This document shows, piece after piece, positions 16,240 through 24,814 of a DNA stretch of 64,000 bases. The notes below the pieces were generated by a model. It was not told where the DNA came from. It saw only the letters and a list, made by a program, of their open reading frames with translations, and did not search any database. The position numbers and the translations under genes are program-made. The number at the start of each line of letters is the position of its first letter. The stretch's first letter is position 1. Location: contig NZ_FMIA01000002.1 of NCBI RefSeq assembly GCF_900091615.1, forward strand, positions 930,001 to 994,000. The letters are read 5' to 3'. This DNA comes from Micromonospora yangpuensis. Its GTDB lineage: Bacteria; Actinomycetota; Actinomycetes; Mycobacteriales; Micromonosporaceae.

Positions 16240-16646
16240 TGTCCGACAAGCCCAGCGTCCTGTTCGTCTGCGTCCACAACGCCGGCCGCTCCCAGATGGC
16301 CGCCGGGTGGCTGCGCCACCTCGCCGGCGACGCCGTCGAGGTCCGCTCCGCCGGATCGGCACCCGCCGAGACCGTCAACCCGGCCGCCGTCGAGGCCATG
16401 CGGGAGGTCGGCATCGACATCACCGACCAGACCCCCAAGCTCCTGGAGTACGCCACCGCCGAGTCGTCCGACGTCATCGTCACCATGGGCTGCGGCGACG
16501 CCTGCCCCGTCTTCCCCGGCAAGCGCTACGAGGACTGGAAGCTCGAAGACCCCGCCGGCAAGGGCGTCGAATCCGTCCGCCCGATCCGCGACGACATCCG
16601 TACCCGGGTGGAGAAGCTCCTCGCCGAGCTGCGCCCCGCCGCCTGA
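16239..16646 (+). CDS. arsC: Arsenate reductase (ArsC), thioredoxin/mycoredoxin-coupled type
   Basis: 135 residues, the standard length for LMW-PTP arsenate reductases. [19 protein letters not shown] carries the nucleophile Cys11 in the CX5R loop; Cys85 and Cys89 in [11 protein letters not shown] are the resolving pair. The protein resembles actinobacterial ArsC more closely than the longer copy upstream, which has an extra N-terminal domain. Its start codon overlaps the stop of the small CX3C protein. The two full-length reductases plus the fused domain give this operon three ArsC-like units. Confidence 0.93.
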   Translation: MSDKPSVLFVCVHNAGRSQMAAGWLRHLAGDAVEVRSAGSAPAETVNPAAVEAMREVGIDITDQTPKLLEYATAESSDVIVTMGCGDACPVFPGKRYEDWKLEDPAGKGVESVRPIRDDIRTRVEKLLAELRPAA

Positions 16647-16661
16647 CCCACCCGCCAGCGG

Positions 16662-16692
16662 CCGCCCGCCGACGCTCCCCGTCGGCGGGCGG
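16662..16692 (+). terminator. Strong hairpin between arsC and trxB
   Basis: A 12-bp perfect stem (16662-16673 with 16681-16692) around a seven-base loop follows the arsC stop by 16 bases and ends 24 bases before the trxB start. Without a U-tract it may act as a terminator or as an attenuator that lowers trxB expression relative to the arsC genes. Confidence 0.6.
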
Positions 16693-16716
16693 GAGCCCCC
16701 CGAGCAGGAGCCCCCC

Positions 16717-17637
16717 GTGACCGACCCCCACCGCCTGATCATCATCGGTTCCGGACCCGCCGGATACACCGCCGCCGTCTACGCCGCCCGCGCCAACCTC
16801 GCGCCCCTCGTGATCGAGGGCAGCCAGTCCGGCGGCGCGCTGATGACCACCACCGAGGTGGAGAACTTCCCCGGCTTCCCCGACGGCATCACCGGCCCCG
16901 ATCTGATGGACAACCTCCGCAAGCAGGCCGACCGATTCGGTACGCAGTTCATCACCGACGACGTCACCCGCGTCGACCTCACCGGCGACGTCAAGACCGC
17001 CTGGGTCGGCGAGCAGGCGTACCAGGCCCCGGCGGTCATCCTCGCCACCGGCTCCGCCTGGCGGCCCCTCGGCGTACCCGGCGAGCAGGAACTCCTCGGC
17101 CACGGCGTGTCCGCCTGCGCCACCTGCGACGGGTTCTTCTTCCGCGACCAGGACATCGCCGTGGTCGGCGGCGGCGACACCGCCATGGAGGAAGCCACCT
17201 TCCTCACCCGCTTCGCCCGCAGCGTCACCATCGTCCACCGCCGCGACACCTTCCGCGCCAGCCGCATCATGGCCGACCGGGCGTTGGGCAACGACAAGAT
17301 CCGGGTGGTATGGAACAGCGTGGTCGAGGAGATCCTCGGCGCCGTCGCCGCCGTCCGCCTGCGGGACGTCCACACCGGCGAGACCCGGGTCCTGGACGTC
17401 ACCGGCGTGTTCGTCGCCATCGGCCACGACCCGCGCAGCGAACTGTTCCGCGGCCAGGTCACCCTCGACTCCGACGGCTACGTCACCGTCGAGGCCCCGG
17501 GCACCCGTACGAACCTGCCGGGGGTGTTCGCCGCCGGTGACCTCGTCGACCACACCTACCGCCAGGCCATCACCGCCGCCGGCACCGGCTGCGCCGCCGC
17601 CCTCGACGCCGAGCGCTACCTCGCCTCCCGCACCTGA
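16717..17637 (+). CDS. trxB: Thioredoxin reductase
   Basis: 306 residues from GTG 16717 with a purine-rich GAGCAGGAG upstream. The FAD site [18 protein letters not shown] is at the N-terminus, the redox-active CATCDG at 134-137 (numbered by the cysteines), and the NADPH site [15 protein letters not shown] follows near residue 150. C-terminal [24 protein letters not shown] FAD contacts are also present (here AAGDLVDH). It supplies reducing power to thioredoxin, which regenerates ArsC; its presence in the operon fits this. It may be a dedicated copy, since the housekeeping trxB is normally next to trxA. Confidence 0.95.
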   Translation: MTDPHRLIIIGSGPAGYTAAVYAARANLAPLVIEGSQSGGALMTTTEVENFPGFPDGITGPDLMDNLRKQADRFGTQFITDDVTRVDLTGDVKTAWVGEQAYQAPAVILATGSAWRPLGVPGEQELLGHGVSACATCDGFFFRDQDIAVVGGGDTAMEEATFLTRFARSVTIVHRRDTFRASRIMADRALGNDKIRVVWNSVVEEILGAVAAVRLRDVHTGETRVLDVTGVFVAIGHDPRSELFRGQVTLDSDGYVTVEAPGTRTNLPGVFAAGDLVDHTYRQAITAAGTGCAAALDAERYLASRT

Positions 17638-17680
17638 CCGGCACCGCTGAGGTCCGGCCAGCGCGGCTGGACCCCGGAGC

Positions 17681-18763
17681 CTACGGCAATCCGCGCAGGC
17701 GGGAGGCGATGTCGGCGACCGTCGCCTTCGCGGTCCTGCCGGCACCCACCAGCGTCGCCGAGGCCGCCCCGGTCCAATCGCCGTAGCCGAGCAGATAGAG
17801 GCGGTCCTCGTCCACCGACCGGGTGCCCTCGACGACAGCCTTCCCTTGCCGCCATCCGGGCAGCAGCGGCGCGAGGTGGGTGAGGTTGGGCCGGAACCCC
17901 GTACACCAGATGACGGCGTCGCAGGGCTCCTCGGTGCCGTCGGCCCACCGCACGCCACGCTCGGTCAACCGCACAAACATCGGACGGGGATGCAGGACGC
18001 CGCAGTCACGCGCCTCGCGGACGCTCGGCACCATCACGATGTCCCCAAGCTCGCTGACACCACCACCGGCCGCGCCGGCGGCCTTACGGGTGGCCACACC
18101 GAACAGCACCCGACCGTCGACGTCGTCCGGCATCAACCGCGCCGGATGCAGGGTCACCCAGGTGGCCTCGGCGACCCGCGACACCTCCGCCAGGATCTGC
18201 GCTGCGGAATTACCTCCGCCGACGATGACGACCCGCTGCCCCCGGAACTCCTCTGGCGAGGTGTAGTGCACCGTGTGCAGCTGCCGGCCGGCGAACTGCT
18301 CACGGCCCGGGATGTCGGGCACGTACGGGCACTCCCACGTACCGGTGGCGGAGATGACGTACCGGGCCGACCAGGTCCCCGCATCGGTATCCACCGTCAG
18401 GCGGTCCCCGGCGCGCCGCACCTCGCGGGCGCGGACCGGACGGTGCACCCGCAACTCGTAGCGTTGCTCGTAGGCCTGCAGGTAGTCCACGACGTGCCCG
18501 GCGGTGGGGAACTCCTCGCTCTCCTGCCGCGGCATTCCCCACCCCGGCAACGGGCTGTACTCCGCCGGGGAGAACAACCGCAACGAATCCCAGCCATGCC
18601 GCCACGCGCCACCCGGCTGCGGCTGGGCGTCGAGGATGACGTGATCCAGTCTGGCGCGGCGCAGGTAGTAGCCCGCCGCCAAGCCCGCCTGCCCGCCCCC
18701 GACGACCACCACATCACACGACCCCGACACGCACGACACCTCCCTCGATCCGTAGATCATCAT
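17681..18763 (-). CDS. arsO: ArsO-like flavin-dependent monooxygenase
   Basis: 360 residues. An N-terminal Rossmann motif, VVVVGGGQAGLAAGYYLRR, a second one, VVIVGGGNSAAQILAEVSR near residue 175, and CTGFRPNLTHL near 305 define a flavin monooxygenase-like fold. The segment WDSLRLFSPAEYSPLPG is characteristic of the ArsO-type proteins encoded beside arsR and trxB in actinobacteria. It is divergent from a cysteine-free ArsR regulator. The reaction is not established for the family; oxidation of an arsenic or thiol species is the usual inference. It is a distinct sequence from the flavoprotein at 11190-12611, which has the Cys-rich tail. Confidence 0.8.
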   Translation of the reverse strand: MMIYGSREVSCVSGSCDVVVVGGGQAGLAAGYYLRRARLDHVILDAQPQPGGAWRHGWDSLRLFSPAEYSPLPGWGMPRQESEEFPTAGHVVDYLQAYEQRYELRVHRPVRAREVRRAGDRLTVDTDAGTWSARYVISATGTWECPYVPDIPGREQFAGRQLHTVHYTSPEEFRGQRVVIVGGGNSAAQILAEVSRVAEATWVTLHPARLMPDDVDGRVLFGVATRKAAGAAGGGVSELGDIVMVPSVREARDCGVLHPRPMFVRLTERGVRWADGTEEPCDAVIWCTGFRPNLTHLAPLLPGWRQGKAVVEGTRSVDEDRLYLLGYGDWTGAASATLVGAGRTAKATVADIASRLRGLP

Positions 18764-18852
18764 GCCGAGACGACAGAAGCGGTGGGCGCCTCCAGGAACT
18801 CACGGTGATCCTGCCCTCGTTCACCAGCCGATCGACGGGGTCTGCTGTAACG

Positions 18853-19224
18853 ATGCAAGACGTGCCAACAGTGAAGATCGAGACACCTGCCATCTCGCCC
18901 CTCGCCGGCGAGCCGATCGACCGCGCCGATGCCGAACGGCTCGCCGGAGTGCTCAAGGCGTTCGCCGACCCGGCCCGGCTGCGACTGCTCAGCCTGATCC
19001 AGTCCGCCCCGCAGGGGGAGGCGTCCGTCAGCGACCTCACCGCTCCTCTCGGACTCTCCCAGCCGACCGTCAGCCACCACCTGCGGATCCTCACTGAGGC
19101 CGGCCTGCTCGAACGCGACAAGCGCGGCGTCTGGGCGTACTACCGCCTCGTGCCGTCCGCCATCGCCACGATCGCCGACCTGCTGACCCCGCCCCGCAAG
19201 CGAGCAATGAAGAAGACCCGCTGA
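18853..19224 (+). CDS. ArsR/SmtB-family regulator without cysteines
   Basis: 123 residues from ATG 18853. The winged helix is clear: LKAFADPARLRLLSLIQS, SVSDLTAPLGLSQPTVSHH, LRILTEAGLLERDKRGVWAY. Unlike the regulator at 13309 it has no cysteine in the alpha-3 helix (SVSDL replaces CVCDL) or elsewhere, so if it senses a metalloid it must use other ligands, or it may respond to another signal. It is divergent from arsO and probably controls it. Confidence 0.82.
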   Translation: MQDVPTVKIETPAISPLAGEPIDRADAERLAGVLKAFADPARLRLLSLIQSAPQGEASVSDLTAPLGLSQPTVSHHLRILTEAGLLERDKRGVWAYYRLVPSAIATIADLLTPPRKRAMKKTR

Positions 19225-19345
19225 CCGACGCCATCGGCGACCGCCGCCGGCGCCTCAGGACCCGGCCGTGCGAGAGCCGAAACGCGGCGGTTGAGCGTCC
19301 CACCGCGCGTGGCTCGGCCCTGAGCAGCGGGCTCTACGTTCAGGC

Positions 19346-20587
19346 ATGACCCATCGGGGCGGTCCAAGACGGGGCAATGTCGCCGCCTGTACCTATCCTG
19401 GCCAGGTGGACGGTGTAGCGAAGGACTTCTTCATCTCGTATACGGCCGCTGACAAGGCGTGGGCTACCTGGATCGCCTACATCCTCGAGGCGGACGGCTT
19501 CGCGGTGACGATTCAGGAGTGGGACTTCCGGCCAGGCAGCAACTTCGCCGTCGAGATGGACAAGGCCCTCAAGCAGTGTCCGCGGATGATCGCTGTGCTC
19601 TCCCCGGCCTACCTGAAGGCACCCTTCCCAGCCTCGGAGTGGGCAGCCGTCTTCGCCAGCGACCCGGAGGGCGCGAAGAACGCCCTCGTGCCGATCATGG
19701 TGCAGGAGTGCCAGCCGGAAGGGCTGCTCAGCCAGGTGGTGCAGATCCGCATTTACGGACTCGACGAGACCGCTGCGCGGAAGCAGATCCTCGAAGGCGT
19801 CCGCCGCGAACGGAACAAGCCCGCCACACCCCCGCCGTTCCCGGGTACGTCGGCGGCGTCCACCGAGGCGCCCGCCCAGGCTGTGCCATATCCGACAGCC
19901 CGCACTGCCGCGCCGGCCAGCCCATCGCGGCTGCGCTGGCAGAGCCCGGCACCGCCGGTCAGCGTCTCCTGGCGCAGCGACCTTGACCAACGCATGCAGG
20001 ACCGCCGGCTAGGCGGCGCAGCCGTCGAGGTGCACCTGGCCTTCGCCGCCGACGAGGCGCGACTGCAGGTTAGCGAGCTGGCCGCCCTCGCCGACCTGCT
20101 ACCCGACCATGGCCGACAGCACGGCATGTTCACCCGGCTGGAAGCCCTGCACGCGCACGCCGACTCCACCGTCGCCCGGGCGACGAGCAGCAGCCGGGAC
20201 AACGAGAAGGGGCTTGTGATTTGCCGGTCGGGCCAGCGGTCGGCGTGGGCCCCTCTGCCCCGAGGCCAAATGGGCGCGGTGCTCGACCGTGACGACCTGA
20301 TCAAGCAGCTCGCTGCCATGCTTAACACGCTGACGGCGCTGGAACTGCCTCACAGCGACCTTGTCGTACCGGCCATCGGGCTCGACCCCGCCACCATGAT
20401 CTCCTACGGCAAGGTCAACGTACCGAGCAACACCGCCACCTTCGGGTTCGCGCAGGCAGACCACATCCACGTCTCTCCGGACGAAGCCATCGACTACGGC
20501 AGCGTCGTCGCCCGCCCCACCGACGTGGCCGCCGAACTCGTCGCACGTCTCATCGCCGACCACCGGATCGCCACAGGCCTGCGCTGA
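19346..20587 (+). CDS. TIR-domain protein, candidate retron effector
   Basis: 413 residues from ATG 19346; a GTG at 19406 would start just before the domain, and neither has a convincing ribosome binding site. Residues 24-135 are a TIR fold: KDFFISYTAADKAWATWI, then a strand AVTIQEWDF, then MIAVLSPAYLKA and SEWAAVF, whose Glu98 occupies the catalytic position of NADase TIR domains. A Pro/Ala-rich linker (150-205) leads to an alpha/beta C-terminal domain of unknown type. The gene ends 166 bases before a retron RNA locus and its reverse transcriptase on the same strand. TIR effectors are known in some retrons, where unleashed NAD+ hydrolysis aborts infection; that role here is inferred from position. 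Confidence 0.8.
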   Translation: MTHRGGPRRGNVAACTYPGQVDGVAKDFFISYTAADKAWATWIAYILEADGFAVTIQEWDFRPGSNFAVEMDKALKQCPRMIAVLSPAYLKAPFPASEWAAVFASDPEGAKNALVPIMVQECQPEGLLSQVVQIRIYGLDETAARKQILEGVRRERNKPATPPPFPGTSAASTEAPAQAVPYPTARTAAPASPSRLRWQSPAPPVSVSWRSDLDQRMQDRRLGGAAVEVHLAFAADEARLQVSELAALADLLPDHGRQHGMFTRLEALHAHADSTVARATSSSRDNEKGLVICRSGQRSAWAPLPRGQMGAVLDRDDLIKQLAAMLNTLTALELPHSDLVVPAIGLDPATMISYGKVNVPSNTATFGFAQADHIHVSPDEAIDYGSVVARPTDVAAELVARLIADHRIATGLR

Positions 20588-20752
20588 CAACCTACTGATC
20601 CACGCCCCCCGCCAGGACGAGTCCCAGCAGGATGCCGTCGCCGACCACCGGTCGGACCGGTGCTCCGTTGATGCTCGGCGAAACGGTTCTCTGCGCCGCG
20701 CCAGGCGCAGCGCGGACACCGATGGCGGTCTTCGTTCTCTACGCTGCTTTCA

Positions 20753-20925
20753 TGGCAGCGTGTCCCGAGCTGACCAGGCCGGCCCCCCGCGTGGGGTGCG
20801 GCCACGGTCTCTCCGGGGCAACCCCGGGGACGCGATACTCACCTCGGCACGACACCACAGGTGCGTCGGCACGCTCCGCGAGCCTGTGCACCCGCACGAC
20901 CGGGCATCGTCGGGACACGCTGCCA
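20753..20925 (+). ncRNA. Retron msr-msd RNA locus
   Basis: A perfect 16-bp inverted repeat bounds this locus: TGGCAGCGTGTCCCGA at 20753-20768 (a1) and its complement at 20910-20925 (a2). The first unpaired base after a1 is G20769 in the context CGA-G-C, the position and context of the branching guanosine in known retrons. Between the arms lie GC-rich hairpins at about 20777-20803 and 20811-20829 (CCGGGG-CAA-CCCCGG). The reverse transcriptase start follows a2 by 15 bases, the canonical order. Known retron RNAs have this size, end structure and placement. Exact msr/msd limits cannot be drawn from sequence alone. Confidence 0.85.
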
Positions 20926-20939
20926 CCACCGGCGCAGTC

Positions 20940-22253
20940 GTGACCACCATCCACGCCCTCGCCACCGCGCTCGCCGACGCGTTCCTCGCTGGCGACGGCT
21001 GGCGCCGCGCCGATCTCGTCGGCCAGGGTGGGCTCGTCCTCGGGGTCCGGCGGCGATGGCTGTGGCCGGTCGCCGACGCGGTGCTGGTCGCCTACCCGCG
21101 CCCACCCACCGACCGGCCGCGCGAGCTGGCCACGTTCCTGAGCACCCTCGACCCGCTCCGTGCGGCAATCGCCGCCGCCCGCCAGCACCAGCGGCCCATC
21201 GTCATCCGCACGCGGCCCGTGACACCGACCCGAACCGTCCGCCGTCCCTGGCGCACCCCGGTCATCGACACCGTGGGCGACCTGGCCGCGATGCTCGACC
21301 TGAGCATCGCCCACCTCGACTGGTACGCCGACCGACGCGCCATGAACCGCCGCGCTACCGCCCACCGGCTGCACCACTACCACTACCGGTGGACCGACCA
21401 CGGGCGGCTGATCGAGGCGCCCAAGTCCCGGCTGCGCGCCCTGCAACGCCGGCTGCTCGCCGAGGTCCTCGGCCCGATCCCGGTCCACCCCGCCGCGCAC
21501 GGCTTCGTCCCCGGCCGCTCCGCGCACACCTTCGCCGCCGCCCACGCCGCGCAGCCGGTCGTCGTCCGGGTCGACCTGCTCGCCTTCTTCACCCGCATCC
21601 CTGCCGCCCGCGTTCACGGGCTGTTCCGCACCGCCGGCTACCCCGAACCCGTCGCCCACACCCTCACCAGACTCTGCACCACCCGCACCCCACACCCAGT
21701 CCTGCGCCGCGCACCCACCGACCTACCGCACCGGGCGGCCTGGCTCACCGCGCTCCGCACCGGCCACCTGCCCCAAGGCGCGCCGACCTCGCCCGCTCTA
21801 GCCAACTTGTGCGCCTACCGACTCGACCGACGCCTCACCGGCCTCGCCGACGCCTTCGGCATCGCCTACAGCCGGTACGCCGACGACCTCGCCTTCTCCG
21901 GCGACCTCACCACCCGCCGCATCGATGACCTGATCGCCGCCGTCACCGGCATCGCCCGCGACGAGGGCTTCCAAGTCCACACAGGTAAGACCCGCATCCG
22001 TGGGCGCGCGGACCGGCAACTCCTCGCGGGACTCGTCGTCAACCAACACCCCGCCCCACCCCGCGACGAATACGACCAGCTCCGCGCCATCCTCCACAAC
22101 GCCGCCCGCACCGGCCTCGCCGAGCAGAACCGGACCGACCACCCCGACTTCGCTCAATACCTCATCGGACGAGTTACCTGGGTCAGCCATCACCACCCGG
22201 CACGCGCAGCCAAACTCGCCGCGCTGCTGGCCCACGCTCTCGCGACACCGTAG
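20940..22253 (+). CDS. Retron-type reverse transcriptase
   Basis: 437 residues from GTG 20940; the frame stays open upstream through the RNA locus but that part is not coding. Motifs in order: APKSRLRALQRRLL (finger region), HGFVPGRSAHTFAAAH near 195, VVVRVDLLAFFTRIP with the first catalytic Asp, LPQGAPTSPALANL at about 277-290, and SRYADDLAFSG with the YADD at 313-316. LLAGLVVN replaces the VTGLVVN typical of the retron-specific Y region. It primes from the branching G of the adjacent RNA and makes the RNA-linked DNA. Two decayed fragments of a related gene lie at 7.2 and 9.8 kb. Confidence 0.92.
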   Translation: MTTIHALATALADAFLAGDGWRRADLVGQGGLVLGVRRRWLWPVADAVLVAYPRPPTDRPRELATFLSTLDPLRAAIAAARQHQRPIVIRTRPVTPTRTVRRPWRTPVIDTVGDLAAMLDLSIAHLDWYADRRAMNRRATAHRLHHYHYRWTDHGRLIEAPKSRLRALQRRLLAEVLGPIPVHPAAHGFVPGRSAHTFAAAHAAQPVVVRVDLLAFFTRIPAARVHGLFRTAGYPEPVAHTLTRLCTTRTPHPVLRRAPTDLPHRAAWLTALRTGHLPQGAPTSPALANLCAYRLDRRLTGLADAFGIAYSRYADDLAFSGDLTTRRIDDLIAAVTGIARDEGFQVHTGKTRIRGRADRQLLAGLVVNQHPAPPRDEYDQLRAILHNAARTGLAEQNRTDHPDFAQYLIGRVTWVSHHHPARAAKLAALLAHALATP

Positions 22254-22815
22254 ACTGAGGCGGCGCGGCACCTTCACCGGATCTCGGTGAGGACGCGTCG
22301 GACCGACCGAAGCTTGGCCTGAGCAGGACTTACGCCCGTTCTGCTGATCTTCAGCAAGCGAGCACAGCAACACGCGTGTGCGACCCGCTAACACGAAAAG
22401 AAAATAGGAACCGGCAGGTAGTCAGCGTCCGGGTACAGATAGAGCGTCGTCTTAGGAAACCGATGCTCTATCCCCTGAGCTACGGGGGCGCGAGTGGCCA
22501 GTCTAGCGACCTGCGGGTTCGCCCCGGGTGGCAGGGAGTGACCCGCGTTGACCCGGGGTGTCCGGGCTGGTTCCGGTCGGGGTTTGGCCAGGTCGGAGCG
22601 CCTCGGATCACATCAACCCCGGATTTCGACCCTGATCTTGGCCGGGGCTGACCTGGGCTGGCCGGGGTTGTCCGGGGGTGGCTTCCGCTGAAGAGCACAC
22701 GTTGCACACATCAGCCAAGATCGAAGTGGCCGGTTTCGTCGGCCGGATGCCGCGCCCAGTCGGGCTCGCCGCCGCCGCTCGTCGCCGCGGCGGTCGCCGC
22801 CGCTTCGGGTGTGGT
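22254..22815. other. Gene-free stretch between retron and sigma-factor cluster
   Basis: The left half leads to the tRNA-Arg fragment at 22452-22489. The right half (22520-22700) is G-rich on the plus strand with irregular GGGG(T/C)TG/GACC repeats, such as GTTGACCCGGGGTGTCCGGG and GGCCGGGGTTGTCCGGGGG, but no clean tandem unit. I see no supported gene. The composition shift marks the border between the retron and the leftward cluster. Confidence 0.5.
22452..22489 (-). pseudogene. 5' half of tRNA-Arg(CCU), probable integration scar
   Basis: Read on the minus strand from 22489 the sequence gives the 7-base acceptor strand GCCCCCG, TA, a complete D-arm (GCTC AGGGGAT AGAGC), the 5' anticodon stem TCGGT and the loop TTCCTAA with anticodon CCT. 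After the loop the expected ACCGA and the variable loop, T-arm and 3' acceptor are missing; the sequence continues as unrelated DNA. The gene is therefore broken in the anticodon loop, a known integration point for mobile elements. Confidence 0.75.
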
Positions 22816-23460
22816 TCACCGTCGCTGGTGGTGTCCGGGGTGCCAGTGCGGTAGCGGGATGTCTGTCGTGCGGTGTTGGGTGATGGCGTGGGTGGCGGTT
22901 GCTTCGAGGTGTTGGACGTTGTCGATGGTGGTGTGGAGGGCCATGGCGGTCTGGGGGACGGTGAGGCCTCGCCAGTGGCGGAGGTGGAGGCAGGTGCGGT
23001 GTCGGGGGTCGAGGTGTTGGTATGCGGTGAGGGCTTGTTGGAGGTCGTATTTGGCGATGACGGCTGCTTCGGCGCTGGTGGTGTGGTGGTTTTCGGTGGC
23101 GTGGTAGTCGTCGGTGAGGCCGGCGGGGTGTTCGGGGCGGTTGCGGCGGGCTCGGGCGTGGTCGAGGACGAGGCGGTGGGCGATGGTGTGGAGCCAGGCG
23201 ATGATCGGTCGGCGGGGTTGGGTGTACTGGTGAAGGTTTTTCCAGGCGCGTAGGAATGTCTCGGCGGTGATGTCCTCGGCCAGGTGTCGTTGGTGGCTGC
23301 CGACGCGGGCGGTGACGTGGCCGAGGACGCGGTTGTGGTGGTGTTGGTAGAGCTGGCCGAAGGCGTCGCGGTCGCCGTGTTGGGCGCGGCGTACGAGGTC
23401 CCATTCCGGCGGACGGTCGTCGTGTTCGTGGTGGCGGGGGTTTCCGGTGGGTGTGGTCAT
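22816..23460 (-). CDS. ECF-type RNA polymerase sigma factor
   Basis: 214 residues. Region 2 is visible at 22-95 (LVRRAQHGDRDAFGQLYQHH, AEDITAETFLRAWKNLHQY) and region 4 at 145-200 (LQQALTAYQHLDPRHRTCLH ... WRGLTVPQTAMALHTTIDNV). The ATG overlaps the stop of the upstream small membrane protein gene (ATGA). No anti-sigma domain protein is recognisable, but the coupled 60-residue membrane protein is a candidate partner. It is the last gene of a leftward run that begins at 28.4 kb. Confidence 0.85.
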   Translation of the reverse strand: MTTPTGNPRHHEHDDRPPEWDLVRRAQHGDRDAFGQLYQHHHNRVLGHVTARVGSHQRHLAEDITAETFLRAWKNLHQYTQPRRPIIAWLHTIAHRLVLDHARARRNRPEHPAGLTDDYHATENHHTTSAEAAVIAKYDLQQALTAYQHLDPRHRTCLHLRHWRGLTVPQTAMALHTTIDNVQHLEATATHAITQHRTTDIPLPHWHPGHHQRR

Positions 23461-23639
23461 GGGGTCGTCCGGTGGGCGTAGCTGCTCGCGAGGATGATGA
23501 TCATGAGTAGGAGCGCCAGGATGGTGGCCGGGCGTGCCAGGCGTAGGCGTAGCAGGAGCCAGAGGGTGTTCGACAGGCTGCCTTTGGCCAGTGCGAGGGC
23601 CAGGATGAGTACGCCGATCAGGGCGAGGAGTTCTTTCAT
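23457..23639 (-). CDS. Small hydrophobic membrane protein coupled to the sigma factor
   Basis: 60 residues: two hydrophobic helices, MKELLALIGVLILALALAKG and ARPATILALLLMIIILASS, joined by an Arg-rich loop. The ATG at 23639 has GGCGAGGAG-like purines upstream on the coding strand within the previous gene's end, and the TGA overlaps the sigma-factor ATG. Such tight coupling suggests stoichiometric expression and a possible role in holding the sigma factor at the membrane. No family is recognised. Confidence 0.6.
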   Translation of the reverse strand: MKELLALIGVLILALALAKGSLSNTLWLLLRLRLARPATILALLLMIIILASSYAHRTTP

Positions 23640-24766
23640 GGCGTGCTCCGGGTTGGGGTCTGTGGCTGGTCGGATGGGTGCCGCTGCGCGTCGTGGTGGT
23701 GGGCTGCGGTGGTTGAGGCCGTCTGGTGTGCGGTGACTGCCGGGGTGCGGGGTGCGAGTAGGCGCAGGAGGGGGGTCTTGGTGGCGAGGAGACCCACGAT
23801 CGTGGCGTAGACGGCGACGGTGAGCCCTTGGGTGGCGGCGGTCTGCCAGCCGGCGCCGGCGGCGTTGGCGGTCGGGTCGGCCAGGCGCGGCATCGCGGCC
23901 GTCAGTAACAGAAGCGGGAAGTTGACGGCCAGGTGAAACGCGATGCCGGCTTCGATGCCGCCGGTGACGACGGTGAGCCAGCCGAGGGCGACGCCCATGG
24001 TCAGGACCAGCAGGACACCCCAGACGGTGCCGGGCCCGTGCAGGGCGGCGAACACGACCGCCTGCCCGCCGATGGCGGGCCACGGGGAGCGGAAGAACCG
24101 GCCGATGGCCTGGAGGATGACGCCGCGGCTGATGTACTCCTCGGCGGTGACCTGCCCGACCAGGAACACGGCCACGACGGCCACGGTGGTCAGGTACGGG
24201 CCGACGCCGGGCCACCCGGATGGCTGCGCCGGGGTGGGCTCGACGTCACTGGTGTGGGTCAGCACCTCGATCACGAAGCCGGAGATCATGCCGGCCAGGG
24301 CCGTCGGTACCGCGACGACAAGGCAGACCGCCAGCCAACGGCGGCGGATCCGGCCGGCGATGCTCAGGACGCTACCGGCCGGCCGCCGCTCGATGGTCTT
24401 GACGGTGAGCATGGCGATCGGCAACGCGACGGCCACCCCGGCGATGGAGTACGCCATCAGGGTGTAGTCACCCAGCAGCGGCAGCCGGGGCTGGACGTGC
24501 ATGGCCACGGCGGCGGCTGTCAGGCTGACCAGGACCCCGAGGAACGCCACCAGCACGGCGGCCACGGAGCGCCACCATCGGGGCGTCAACTCCCGGGACA
24601 CCCGGTGGAACACCACCGGCCCGTCGGCCATGCCCGTGGCGGGCAGACCGATCGAATTCGGCGGGTTGGTCGGTCCGGCCGGGTGGGGCGCGGTGGCCGC
24701 TGGCGTCGGCAGGGATGAGGGTTGGTTGTGCAACGGAGAGAACCTTCTTCTCGCAGGTGGAAACAC
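23636..24766 (-). CDS. CPBP-family intramembrane metalloprotease
   Basis: 376 residues from GTG 24766; a TTG at 24733 preceded by GAAGG is an alternative start. The protein has about eight hydrophobic segments. The CPBP (Abi/CAAX protease) motifs are present: VTAEEYISRG near residue 208 (EExxxR), ALHGPGTV near 242, and FHLAVN near 278. Family members cleave or process membrane peptides; in lactic bacteria they give bacteriocin self-immunity. It is coupled to the small membrane protein that overlaps the sigma factor, so it could act in regulated release of that factor by cleaving a membrane partner. Confidence 0.85.
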   Translation of the reverse strand: MFPPARRRFSPLHNQPSSLPTPAATAPHPAGPTNPPNSIGLPATGMADGPVVFHRVSRELTPRWWRSVAAVLVAFLGVLVSLTAAAVAMHVQPRLPLLGDYTLMAYSIAGVAVALPIAMLTVKTIERRPAGSVLSIAGRIRRRWLAVCLVVAVPTALAGMISGFVIEVLTHTSDVEPTPAQPSGWPGVGPYLTTVAVVAVFLVGQVTAEEYISRGVILQAIGRFFRSPWPAIGGQAVVFAALHGPGTVWGVLLVLTMGVALGWLTVVTGGIEAGIAFHLAVNFPLLLLTAAMPRLADPTANAAGAGWQTAATQGLTVAVYATIVGLLATKTPLLRLLAPRTPAVTAHQTASTTAAHHHDAQRHPSDQPQTPTRSTP

Positions 24767-24814
24767 CAGGCCGCGTCATACGCGCGCGACCCGGGTGGAC
24801 GTGGACAGGCGTGG

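Noticed and set aside
20760-20939. N-terminal extension of the retron reverse transcriptase
   Set aside because: This open stretch is the msr-msd RNA locus with the a1/a2 repeat; the GTG at 20940 follows a2 in the usual retron arrangement.
22520-22700. G-rich repeats after the tRNA fragment as a possible tandem array
   Set aside because: The units are irregular and do not align to a fixed period; no CRISPR-like repeat-spacer structure is present here or elsewhere in the window.
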